Shown: piece after piece, positions 27,801-35,088 of the stretch | Layout of the letters: every line of letters begins with the position of its first letter | How positions within the stretch are numbered: position 1 is the stretch's first letter | NCBI RefSeq assembly: GCF_900188225.1 | Contig: NZ_FZOC01000008.1 | Coordinates: 62,001-126,000, forward strand | DNA: 64,000 nt | Source: Humidesulfovibrio mexicanus | Lineage (GTDB): Bacteria > Desulfobacterota > Desulfovibrionia > Desulfovibrionales > Desulfovibrionaceae | Direction: 5' to 3' | Notes under the pieces: model-generated | Database searches by the model: none | The model's input: only the letters and a program-made list of their open reading frames with translations | Told to the model about the DNA's origin: nothing | Translations under genes and position numbers: made by a program

Positions 27801-30719
27801 GTCGTTTCCCGCGCCGCCGCTGAGCAGGTCGTCGCCATCGCCGCCAAGCAGGCTGTCGCTGCCCGCCCCGCCGTGCAGGGTGTCGTTTCCCGCGCCGCCG
27901 TCGATGACGCTTCCCGAGGCGTGGGCCGTGAGGGTGTCCGCATAGTCCGAGCCCACCAGGTCCTGGAAGCCGCTGATGACGTCGCCCTGGGCGTAGCCGC
28001 CAGAGGCCGTCTCGGCCGCGAGGTTCACGGCGACCGCGGCGGTGGACAGGGAATAGTTCAGGGTGTCGCGGCCGCCGCCGCCGTCGAACTTGTCGGCATC
28101 GGCGGAAGCCTTGAAAGTGTCGTCCAGGCCGCTGCCGATGATGGTTTCGATGCTGAAGTAGCCCTGGATGACGGGGGAGCCGTCAACGTACTCCACGGTG
28201 CGGTTCTGGGCGTTCACCTCCACGCTGAAGCCGAAGCCCTGGTAACTCAGGGTGTCGTTGTCGGCCCCGCCGTCGATGCTGTCGGCCCCCAGGCTTCCGA
28301 TGATGGAGTCGTTGCCGTTGCCGCCTTGAATGGTGTCGTTTCCATCGCCGCCGGTGAGGGAGTCGTCTCCTGCGTCTCCGGCCATGGAGTCGTTTCCATC
28401 GCCCCCGTGGATGGAGTCGTTGCCGTCCCCGCCTTGGAGGATGTCGTTTCCGTTGCCGCCGTAGATGGAGTCGTCGCCGCTGCCGCCGAGGATGGTGTCG
28501 TGGCCTGCGCCTCCGTCCAGGGAATCGTGGCACGCACCGCCTTCGATGCGGTTGTCGAGCGAGTCGCCGTAGATGGTGTCGTCGTGGGCGGAGCCGATGA
28601 CGTTCTGGATGTCCGCAAGCTGGTCCTGGCCGCCCATGCCGTCTTCGGCGAGGTGGTCGTCCAGCGCGACGAAGATTCCGGCTGTGGCTGTGGCATAGGT
28701 TACGGTGTTGGTCCCGCCGCCGCCGTCCAGGGTGTCGTTCCCCGCGCCGCCGGACAGCGTGTCGTCGCCGTCGCCGCCCCGTATGGAATCGTGCCCGGCC
28801 CCGCCGGAGAGGGAATCCGCACCCGCGCCGCCCCGGATGATGAAGCTGCCCGCCGCGCTCCCCGAGGAGCCGTCGAAAACCATGCTGTGGTCGCTGGTGA
28901 GGGCGCTGCCGTCGATGTTGACGATGCCGCCCACGGCGGCCCAGTCGCTTGCGGAATAGCCGGACGGGAACACGATGTTCGTGGCCGCGTCGCCCAGCAC
29001 CACGGCTTCCACGCCGCGCGTGGTGTCCAGGTCGTTCGTCCCGGCCCCGTTGTCGGTGAAGTAGAGGAAGTCCGTTCCCGCGCCGCCTTGGATGGTGTCC
29101 AGGCCGATGGTATCGTTCAGGGCCGTGCCCAGGAAAAAGGCGTCGCCGCCGTTGCCGCCGGAGAGGCTGTCCACGCCGATGCCGGAGTCCAGGATGTCCG
29201 CCCCGTCCCCGCCGAGAAGCACGTCGTCGCCGTTGCCTCCGTACAGGCTGTCGGAACCGGCCCCGCCGTTGAGCGTGTCGTTGCAGCACAAGCCGCTTAT
29301 GGAGTCGTTGCCGTCGCCGCCGGAGAGGCTGTTGGCGTTCTCATCGCCGACCAGGGTGTCGTTTTCGCTTGTGCCCACCACGTTGACGATGCTGGAGTCG
29401 AAGGTGACGGATTGGTGGGTCTGTTCGTTGAAATAGTAGCCCATCCCCAGGTCCACGTACACGGGGCAGGTCAGGGCCGAGAGGTCCAGGGTGTTTACCG
29501 AGGGCGTGGGGGGCGTGGTGTCTCCGCCGGGAAGGGGGTCGTTCTGGGTGTCGATGGGCTTGAACTGGTCCTGGGCCACCTCGGAGATGATCACCGGGCT
29601 TGTGGTCTGTCCGCCCTGTCCGCCCTGGCCGCCAGGGTTGGTGACGGTGAAGGTGGTGCTGGTCTGGCCCTGGGCGTTTGTGGTGGTGGTGAGGGTGATG
29701 ACCGAGCCGGGGGTCAGGGTCATGCCCTGGCCCTGCTGCTGGCCTTGCTCCGCCGCCTGCTGGGCGGCCTTGGCGGCCTCGGCCGCAGCCTGGGCCATGA
29801 TGAGGGCCTGCTGGGCCGCGAAGGCTTCGGCCTGGGCCTTGGCAGCGGCTTCCGCCGCGGCCTTGGCCTCGGCCGCGGCCTTTGCGGCGGCTTCCGCAGC
29901 GGCCTTTGCAGCGGCCTCCGCCGCGGCCTTGGCTTCGGGATCGCCGCTGGCCGCGGCCTCTTCGGCGGCCTTTGCCGCGGCCTCCGCCGCGGCCTTGGCC
30001 TCGGCTTCCGCCGCCGCCTTGGCCTGGGCCTCGGCCGTGGCCTTGTTGGCCGCGTCCTGCGCCCCCTGCACGGTTGGATCCTTCTGGCCTTGCGGCGCCG
30101 TGGGCGAGAGCACGTCCTGGGGCACGCCCTGCTGCAGGCCCGTCTCGGTGAGGGCCTGGAAGTACTTGAATTCCTGCGGGGTCATCACCAGCACGGGGCC
30201 TGCCCCGAACTTGCCCACCTCCACCTTCACCCCGGCCTGGGACAGAACCTGGAAGGCCCCGCCGCCCAAGGGCTGCACGATGACGGGCTTGCCGTCGAAG
30301 ACCATGACGAGGTGGCTTTCGCTGGCGTCCGGGTTGCCGGGGCCGGGAACGGTGTGCGCCGTTTCCGTGCCGCGGATGCCGATGGTGGCCAGCGGGCTCT
30401 GCATCTTGAAGGATTCGGGATTGTGCTTGACGATTTCGCCGGTGACGGCGCGGAAGGTGCCCTGGGCCATTTTGAACAGCGCCTGGCCCGAACTCTTGTT
30501 CGCGTCGAACACGTACTGGTCGAGGCTGACCTTGGAGCCTTCGCCCACGTTCAGCACGGTCTTGTCCAGGAACTGGATGGACCCGCCCGCCCCCTTGGCC
30601 GAGGAGATTGTGTCGCCCTTGAATACCGGGCTGCCCACGGAAAGGCCGCGCGCGCCCTCGGGCCCTGTGGCCGTCACCTGTCCCTGGATCGCCTTGGCGG
30701 TGCCGATGTTTTGCGCCAT
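24876..30719 (-). CDS. Large secreted FecR-domain/RTX-repeat protein
   Basis: This 1947-residue protein starts at 30719 (gaggaga upstream). Order: FecR-like domain at about 30-125 (VGSPVFKGDTISSAKGAG, SLDQYVFDANKSSG, ATIGIRGTET); an Ala/Lys/Glu-rich helical linker at about 220-340; a Gly/Thr-rich stretch; then RTX calcium-binding nonapeptides (GGxGxDxLx type) in clusters from about 460 to the last 130 residues, separated by repeated modules of the form VTVNLSTG followed by ENIVGS. The C-terminal region (TLTGGNGDDLFYFL, DFTSGADTLSFFI, ending VVF) looks like a type I secretion signal; there is no N-terminal signal peptide. It is probably a type I-secreted surface adhesin or matrix protein. No ABC exporter, membrane fusion protein or TolC gene is nearby. 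At least six cysteines occur, which is unusual for RTX proteins. Confidence 0.88.
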   Translation of the reverse strand: MAQNIGTAKAIQGQVTATGPEGARGLSVGSPVFKGDTISSAKGAGGSIQFLDKTVLNVGEGSKVSLDQYVFDANKSSGQALFKMAQGTFRAVTGEIVKHNPESFKMQSPLATIGIRGTETAHTVPGPGNPDASESHLVMVFDGKPVIVQPLGGGAFQVLSQAGVKVEVGKFGAGPVLVMTPQEFKYFQALTETGLQQGVPQDVLSPTAPQGQKDPTVQGAQDAANKATAEAQAKAAAEAEAKAAAEAAAKAAEEAAASGDPEAKAAAEAAAKAAAEAAAKAAAEAKAAAEAAAKAQAEAFAAQQALIMAQAAAEAAKAAQQAAEQGQQQGQGMTLTPGSVITLTTTTNAQGQTSTTFTVTNPGGQGGQGGQTTSPVIISEVAQDQFKPIDTQNDPLPGGDTTPPTPSVNTLDLSALTCPVYVDLGMGYYFNEQTHQSVTFDSSIVNVVGTSENDTLVGDENANSLSGGDGNDSISGLCCNDTLNGGAGSDSLYGGNGDDVLLGGDGADILDSGIGVDSLSGGNGGDAFFLGTALNDTIGLDTIQGGAGTDFLYFTDNGAGTNDLDTTRGVEAVVLGDAATNIVFPSGYSASDWAAVGGIVNIDGSALTSDHSMVFDGSSGSAAGSFIIRGGAGADSLSGGAGHDSIRGGDGDDTLSGGAGNDTLDGGGGTNTVTYATATAGIFVALDDHLAEDGMGGQDQLADIQNVIGSAHDDTIYGDSLDNRIEGGACHDSLDGGAGHDTILGGSGDDSIYGGNGNDILQGGDGNDSIHGGDGNDSMAGDAGDDSLTGGDGNDTIQGGNGNDSIIGSLGADSIDGGADNDTLSYQGFGFSVEVNAQNRTVEYVDGSPVIQGYFSIETIIGSGLDDTFKASADADKFDGGGGRDTLNYSLSTAAVAVNLAAETASGGYAQGDVISGFQDLVGSDYADTLTAHASGSVIDGGAGNDTLHGGAGSDSLLGGDGDDLLSGGAGNDTLDGGGGANTVSYAADTGGVNVLLEDGCATDGGGGEDQLIDIQNVTGSAYDDTIYGNNVANVLQGGAGNDSIEARDGDDTITGGAGADSLYGADGADTFVFSTGDGVSGEIIDGGAGATTIKTLGSVDFTEVGGFGLDQTGPTHTLDLAAGSTTRFDWDAFEGLATGKVILLGSDATAERIEFISFDNGNTFKPGAFAYGQGITANDTLYFEGDDQPDPDIMDYSGLSSASISLEGTGDGAGTILFDSMTHSFAGIEKIKGTDLADAMDLTQNWTTNAWLYGGAGNDTLQGGAGSDALYGEADGDLLFASEGNDTLDGGEGTDTASFEESSHAVEVDLQTGSAIVGGEWTNSLVSIENIVGSSHNDTIAGNASNNLISAGVGNDSIIASMGADTIDGGAGHDVLDYSPFVSDTPLNIDLGTGIATYFDGQLFTQTISNIEEVIGGRGTDSITGSSRAETIDGGLDDDTLTGGDGGDTVSYISAESSVTVNLTAGTATGGAGSDSLSGFENIIGSDHADTLTGDSGNNVIEGMDGDDSLVGGGGRDTVSYLRASAAVSVSLLAALATGGAGTDTLNGFQDIIGSGQNDTLTGDTNDNWIRGGAGDDSITGGDGSDTLDYADASSSVTVNLSTGLVSGGGGNDSIFGMENIVGSAHDDSLTGDAGNNWITGGAGDDQIFGGAGDDTAVFSAAAGSVTASLLAGTASGDGQDILDGFENLVGSAFADSLTGDSGDNALTGGLGDDTLQGEGGNDTLDGGEGHDQIFGGLGDDLIIGGLGDDTIDGGDGIDTLDFSSLSSLMAASLFNGQAVIGNDFFTQVLSGIENLIASNFGCQLFGSSGDNILTGGTGNDFLMGYGGADTLTGGNGDDLFYFLTPGAAVAIEDFTSGADTLSFFIENGGFEGLASPWTFDTVAGGSHSGSEAKASLVFDTSDSTLYYDADGSGAGTATAVAVLQDGATLSQSDIVTLSGGPPVVF

Positions 30720-30811
30720 GGGCTTGCTCTCCTCGCGTCGGGTGGTCCGAGGACAGCGCGTCGCCGCAGGGAATTGGGGCAGGGCGCGCAACGCATGTCC
30801 TGGCTCTACGT

Positions 30812-30839
30812 ATTATTGTTTTGCGTACCAGGAGATCAA
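30812..30839 (-). promoter_or_regulatory. Predicted sigma70 promoter of the RTX gene
   Basis: TTGATC (30834-30839 on the minus strand) and AATAAT (30812-30817) are separated by 16 bp, about 95 bp before the RTX start codon, in an AT-rich patch of an otherwise GC-rich gap. Confidence 0.5.
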
Positions 30840-30885
30840 GGGCGCGTCAAGGACTGCAACGCCGTGCGCTGCGTTGCTGCGCAGG

Positions 30886-31455
30886 CTATTTGGCCTTTTT
30901 TTTGACGGCGTTGTTTTTCTTGGTCGTGGGGGCCTTTTTGACGGCCTTCCGCGTGCTCTTGCCCTTGGCCTTGAGCGTGTGCTTCTTGCCGCCCTTGCCC
31001 TTGGCCTTGATTTTGGAGCCGGCCTTCTTGGCCTTTGGCAGGGATTGGTAGAGCGGGGTCTTGCCCACGCCCAGGAAGCCGGGGTGCACGCCCAGTTCAC
31101 CCGCAGCCTGGCCCCAGGATTTGCCGTCTCGGCGCAGGGTCTCCACCTGGGCCGGACTTACGCCGGCAACATGGGCCAGGGCCTCGGCGCGGGTCCGTTC
31201 CAGGCGCGCATCGGAGGCGTCCAGGGCTTCCTGGGCCTGCCGGGCGGCCTCCTTGCCGTGCTTTTTGGCCTTCCAGGCCTCGTCGCGCAGGCGGTTGTTC
31301 TCCTCAATGACCGCGTCCATGCGCCGGAGCACGGCATCGTCGCTTACGGCGAAGGCCGGGGAGGCGGGGGCGAGCAGGACGCCGGCCAGGACAAGGGCTG
31401 CGGCCAGGCGGGACAGGGGGCGTGAGGCTGCGGTGAGCCGGTTCGGTGCCGTCAT
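30886..31455 (-). CDS. Secreted protein with a lysine-rich, histone-H1-like tail
   Basis: This 189-residue protein starts at 31455 (ggagag upstream). A signal peptide is clear (LSRLAAALVLAGVLLAPASPAFA). Then comes a coiled coil (MDAVIEENNRLRDEAWKAKK, then GKEAARQAQEALDASDARL), a segment with SPAQVETLRRDGKSWGQAAG and LGVHPGFLGVG, and a tail of about 60 residues that is over 40% lysine. The function is unknown. The middle segment resembles short periplasmic proteins with no assigned role in other delta-proteobacteria. A basic tail outside the cytoplasm could bind acidic polysaccharide, DNA or the acidic RTX repeats encoded next door; this is speculation from charge alone. Confidence 0.7.
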   Translation of the reverse strand: MTAPNRLTAASRPLSRLAAALVLAGVLLAPASPAFAVSDDAVLRRMDAVIEENNRLRDEAWKAKKHGKEAARQAQEALDASDARLERTRAEALAHVAGVSPAQVETLRRDGKSWGQAAGELGVHPGFLGVGKTPLYQSLPKAKKAGSKIKAKGKGGKKHTLKAKGKSTRKAVKKAPTTKKNNAVKKKAK

Positions 31456-31502
31456 GGTCTCTCTCCGCTTGATGACGCCGGGAACGCCGACGTCGGAGGT
31501 GT

Positions 31503-32717
31503 CTAGGCCGCCTGCTCCGGGGCGGCCGGGTCCGGGGCCTTGCGCGTGGCGGAGGCCAGGGCCAGGGCGAACGCCGCCGCCGTGGCCGGGACATGGAGCA
31601 CGGGCGAAAGCGCCGCGCAGAAGAAGAGCGCCACCAGAAGGCCCAGGCCGAAGCGCCCGCGGCCCTTGAGGGCGCACAGACCGGCTCCGCCCAGCACGGC
31701 CAGCGGTCCCGCCGCCCCCCAAGCCGCCAGCAGGCGCAGCCCGGAGGAAGGAATGTCGAAGGCGTACACGGGCAGGCCCTGGAAATCCTCTTCCCAGAGC
31801 AGTCCCTGGAATTCCGGCACGGCCAGGGCCAAAGGCTGGTCCAGGGGCATTCCCGTCAGGTAGCCCCAGGGTTCCTGGTCAAGCGCTTCCGTGGTGGCGG
31901 TCAGGTGCCAGGCCAGTCCAAGGTCTCCGCTTTCGTCAAAAAGCGGCAGGGGCAGCGACAGGGAGACCCAGACCGCCAGCCCGCAGGCCAGGGCCGCGGC
32001 GAGACGGTTTTTCAGCGGGCCGCGCTCCAGAACCAGGCACATGATCCCGGCCGCGCACAGTCCGGGCCGCGAGAAAGTGGACAGCACGCCCGCCAGGATG
32101 AGCCAGCGCGCCAGCCTCGGCTGCCGGGGGTCGACGGTGTCGTCCAGGGTGGCGGCCAGGCCGATGCAGAGCAGGAAGGCCAGGATGTCCGCCGTGCCGC
32201 TCGCTTCGCCGAAAAGAAAGCCGCCGCCCAACACCAGGCTGCGGGCCATGATGGCCGTGAGCAGGAAGTCCAGCACGCAGAGCGCGCCCAGCACGGCCCC
32301 GCTGCGCGCCAGCAAGCCGCGTTCCGGCGTGCCGAAGCTCCAGGCCCACAGGGCGGCGAACAGGACCAGCGCGGGCAGGCGCAGTTCGTCCAGCAACGGG
32401 GCCAGGCCCACGGCCTGTTCCAGCAGGGGGGGCAGCAGCGCGGCAAGCAGGCCTGCGGCTGCGCCCAGGCCAAGGCCCAGGGCGCTTACGGGCCAAAGGC
32501 GCTGTTGCGCCGCCTTGCGCGTGCGCGCCGCCATGACCAGACTGTAGGCCAACGCTCCGCCGGAGAGGACGAGCCAGGGTGCCAGGCCCCGTGGCCCGAA
32601 ATGCAGGAGCACGTCCTCCCGGCCGCTCAGCTTACCCGCCAGTACGGCGAGAGGTGCGGCCACAAAGGCGGCGAAAAGCGGCAGCGCGGCGGCGAGCGCG
32701 GCGGGACGGAGGGTCAT
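31503..32717 (-). CDS. Polytopic membrane protein of unknown function
   Basis: This 404-residue protein starts at 32717, with caggag at the right spacing. The longer open frame upstream is only the shadow of kup. It has about ten to twelve hydrophobic segments rich in Leu, Ala and Gly, with one larger non-membrane loop (about residues 270-330, including HLTATTEALDQEPWGYLTG). The topology, with a large loop near the end, is like O-antigen ligases and polymerases, but I see no diagnostic motif. It lies 131 bp after the second kup gene on the same strand, with no terminator that I recognise between them. Confidence 0.6.
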   Translation of the reverse strand: MTLRPAALAAALPLFAAFVAAPLAVLAGKLSGREDVLLHFGPRGLAPWLVLSGGALAYSLVMAARTRKAAQQRLWPVSALGLGLGAAAGLLAALLPPLLEQAVGLAPLLDELRLPALVLFAALWAWSFGTPERGLLARSGAVLGALCVLDFLLTAIMARSLVLGGGFLFGEASGTADILAFLLCIGLAATLDDTVDPRQPRLARWLILAGVLSTFSRPGLCAAGIMCLVLERGPLKNRLAAALACGLAVWVSLSLPLPLFDESGDLGLAWHLTATTEALDQEPWGYLTGMPLDQPLALAVPEFQGLLWEEDFQGLPVYAFDIPSSGLRLLAAWGAAGPLAVLGGAGLCALKGRGRFGLGLLVALFFCAALSPVLHVPATAAAFALALASATRKAPDPAAPEQAA

Positions 32718-32848
32718 GAGCGCTCCTGAAAGGGGATCTGGTGGCTGCTTGGCTGCATGGGCCTCATCCGGGGATGTGTCCCCGAAGGGGGACATAGCGC
32801 GTCCTGGCCTCGGGGTAAAGGCCGGGCGTGCCGCAATGCGCCGTGCGG

Positions 32849-34825
32849 CTACAACTCCACCTGGGTTCCCAGCTCCACCACGCGGCCTGGCGGAATGCCG
32901 AAGAAGGTGGTGGCGTTCCAGGCGTTGCGCGACATGAAGGCGAACAGGCTCTTGCGCCAGCGCATCATCTTGGACGGCCCGCTGGTGAGCAGGCTTTCGC
33001 GGCCCAGGTAGAAGCTGGTGTCGCTCATGTCGGCGTGGATGCCGCGGGCGCGGGCCAGGCGCAGAATCTCCGGCACGCTGGGGGTCTGCATGAAGCCGTA
33101 GCGCGCGGTGATGCGGAAAAAGCCGTGGTCGAGGGCTGTGACGGCGATGCGTTCCGCCGCGGGGACGAAGGGCGTGTCCGCGCTGCCCACGGAGAGCAGC
33201 AGCACCTGTTCGTGCAGCACCTTGTTGTGCTTGTAGTGGTGCAGCAGGGTGATGGGCGTGCCCGTGGGCGACACGGACATGAACACGCCCGTGCCCGGAA
33301 CGCGCAGGGGCGGCGTGCCTGCGGTCAGGCTTTGCAGGAACAGCTCGATGGGCAGGCCCATGGACTGGAACTGGCGGCCCAGGGCGGCCTTGCCCTGCCG
33401 CCAGGTGGCCATGGCGGTCATGATGAGGGCGGCCACGGTGAGGGTGAACCAGCCGCCGTCGGTCACCTTGAGCAGATTGGAGCCCAGGAAGGAGAGGTCG
33501 AAGAGCAGGAACAGCGCCACCAGGGGCAGGGCCTTCCACAGGCTCCAGCCCCACAGCATCCGGGCGATGAGGAAGAAGAACAGCGAGGAGATGGTCATGT
33601 CGATGGTCACCGCGATGCCGTAGGCCGCGGCCAGCCCGCTGGAGCTGCGGAAGGCCAGCACCAGGCCCAGGCAGGCGAACATCAGGGCCGTGTTCACGCC
33701 GGGCAGATAGATCTGCCCCTTGGTCTGGGCGCTGGTGTTGACGATGCGGATGCGCGGGCAGAAGCCCAGCTGAACGGCCTGCTGGGTAAGGGAGTACACG
33801 CCGGAGATCATGGCCTGGGAGGCGATGACCGTGGCCGCCGTGGCCAGGGCCACCATGGGGTACAGCAGGGTTTCCGGCACCAGGGCGTAGAAGGGGTTGA
33901 AGGCCGTCTCCGGCCGGGAGAGCAGCAGCGCGCCCTGGCCGAAGTAGTTGAGCATGAGCGCGGGCATGACCATGGCGCACCAGGACAGGCGGATGGGCCC
34001 GCGTCCGAAGTGGCCCATGTCCGCGTACAGGGCCTCGCCGCCGGTGATGCAGAGGATTACCGAGCCCAGCACCACCATGCCGTGCAGGTGGTTCTCCATG
34101 AAGAAGCGGGCCGCGTACCAGGGGTTCAGCGCGGCCAGCACCGCGGGCTCGCGCACAACTTCCGCCAGACCCAGGGCGGCCAGGGCCGCGAACCACAGGA
34201 TCATCACCGGCCCGAAGATTCTGCCGATGCGCGCCGTGCCGTGCTTTTGCACCATGAACAGGCTGACGAGCACCAGACAGGTGCCGGGCACGATGAAGGG
34301 CTGGGCCGCATCGGTGGCCACGCCCAGGCCCTCCATGGCGGAGAGCACGGAGATGGCGGGGGTGATGATGCCGTCGCCGTAAAGCAGCGCGGCCCCGAAC
34401 ATGGCCATGAACACGAAGACGGCCTTGCCCGCGCGGGAGGTGGTGTCGTTCTTGGCGCTCAACAGCGAGAGCAGGGCGAACACGCCGCCTTCGCCCTTGT
34501 TGTCGGCCCGGAGCATGAACACCACGTATTTCACGCTCACTACGATGATCAGCGACCAGAGGATGAGGGAGAGCACGCCCATGATGTTCACCGCGGAGAG
34601 CGGCACGGCGTGGGGGCCGTGGAAGCATTCCTTCACGGCGTACAGCGGGCTTGTGCCAATGTCGCCGTAGACCACGCCCAGGGCGGCCAGGGCCAGGCCG
34701 AGCCTGCGGCCGGAGCCGTGCCCGTCCGTCGGGGCGGGGGCCTGCGCGGCGGTCTGGTCGGGGACATGCCCGTGGGCCTGCGTTTCGGGCTGCCCGGGCT
34801 GCTGTGGGGTGGAATCGGACGGCAT
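32849..34825 (-). CDS. kup: Kup potassium transporter, downstream copy
   Basis: This 658-residue low-affinity potassium uptake protein starts at 34825 with ggaggaaaac directly upstream. After a variable, Pro/Gln-rich N-terminus of about 40 residues come twelve membrane helices with the family motifs GVVYGDIGTSPLYA, the GEGG segment, ALLYGDGIITPAISVLSA, ITGGEALYADMGHFG and NYFGQGALLL, and a cytoplasmic C-terminal domain ending in PPGRVVELGTQVEL. It is a tandem paralogue of the gene just upstream, and the last 279 bp differ at two positions only. Translation is likely controlled by its own ydaO-type riboswitch at 34885-35008. Confidence 0.96.
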   Translation of the reverse strand: MPSDSTPQQPGQPETQAHGHVPDQTAAQAPAPTDGHGSGRRLGLALAALGVVYGDIGTSPLYAVKECFHGPHAVPLSAVNIMGVLSLILWSLIIVVSVKYVVFMLRADNKGEGGVFALLSLLSAKNDTTSRAGKAVFVFMAMFGAALLYGDGIITPAISVLSAMEGLGVATDAAQPFIVPGTCLVLVSLFMVQKHGTARIGRIFGPVMILWFAALAALGLAEVVREPAVLAALNPWYAARFFMENHLHGMVVLGSVILCITGGEALYADMGHFGRGPIRLSWCAMVMPALMLNYFGQGALLLSRPETAFNPFYALVPETLLYPMVALATAATVIASQAMISGVYSLTQQAVQLGFCPRIRIVNTSAQTKGQIYLPGVNTALMFACLGLVLAFRSSSGLAAAYGIAVTIDMTISSLFFFLIARMLWGWSLWKALPLVALFLLFDLSFLGSNLLKVTDGGWFTLTVAALIMTAMATWRQGKAALGRQFQSMGLPIELFLQSLTAGTPPLRVPGTGVFMSVSPTGTPITLLHHYKHNKVLHEQVLLLSVGSADTPFVPAAERIAVTALDHGFFRITARYGFMQTPSVPEILRLARARGIHADMSDTSFYLGRESLLTSGPSKMMRWRKSLFAFMSRNAWNATTFFGIPPGRVVELGTQVEL

Positions 34826-34884
34826 TGTTTTCCTCCGGAACTGGGGGGCTGCGGGATCGCCCGCTTGCCGGAGGGCTACCCTGT

Positions 34885-35008
34885 CGATGCCTGCGAGGTT
34901 AGCTGTCGGGCTCGGACCGAAAGGTGTCCTACGCTTTTTCAAGCGATGCGCCCCAAGGGAGTGGGTTCCCCGCTTCCAGGGAGAAACCCGGAATTCGGCA
35001 ACGGCATT
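34885..35008 (-). ncRNA. ydaO-type c-di-AMP riboswitch of the downstream kup gene
   Basis: On the minus strand the leader carries the conserved ydaO blocks in order: GCCGAAU, GCGGGGAACCCA, UUGGGGCGCAUC, then CCUUUCGGUCCGAGCCCG, then CAGCUAACCUCGCAGGC, with a GCUUGAAAAAGC hairpin in the middle. The flanks AAUGCC and GGCAUCG can close P1. The family senses c-di-AMP and usually turns potassium importer genes off. Downstream, cctccgg on the RNA (34868-34874) is complementary to the ccggagg ribosome-binding site (34832-34838), which suggests control of translation. One near-invariant base differs from the twin copy (see findings). Confidence 0.9.
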
Positions 35009-35088
35009 CATAGCCGCCGCGCAAAGGGGGTGTCAAGGCAGCCCCCCGGAAGCGGCGCCATGCGCTTCCAGGGGGCTGCCGTCCGGTC

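Noticed and set aside
24876-30719. CRISPR array in the RTX region
   Set aside because: Short repeats recur, but with a 9-residue (27-bp) coding period and no constant spacer length; they are the calcium-binding repeats of the protein.
26046-30905. Very long plus-strand open frame (1619 codons) opposite the RTX gene
   Set aside because: It mirrors the repeat structure of the RTX gene on the opposite strand; the Gly/Asp/Thr-rich repeats and high GC remove stop codons in that frame. It has no ribosome-binding site and no protein-like features.
32718-34628. Extension of the 404-residue membrane protein to 1041 codons
   Set aside because: The extra part lies entirely within the kup gene in another frame and has shadow composition (Arg/Pro/His-rich); the start at 32717 has a good ribosome-binding site.
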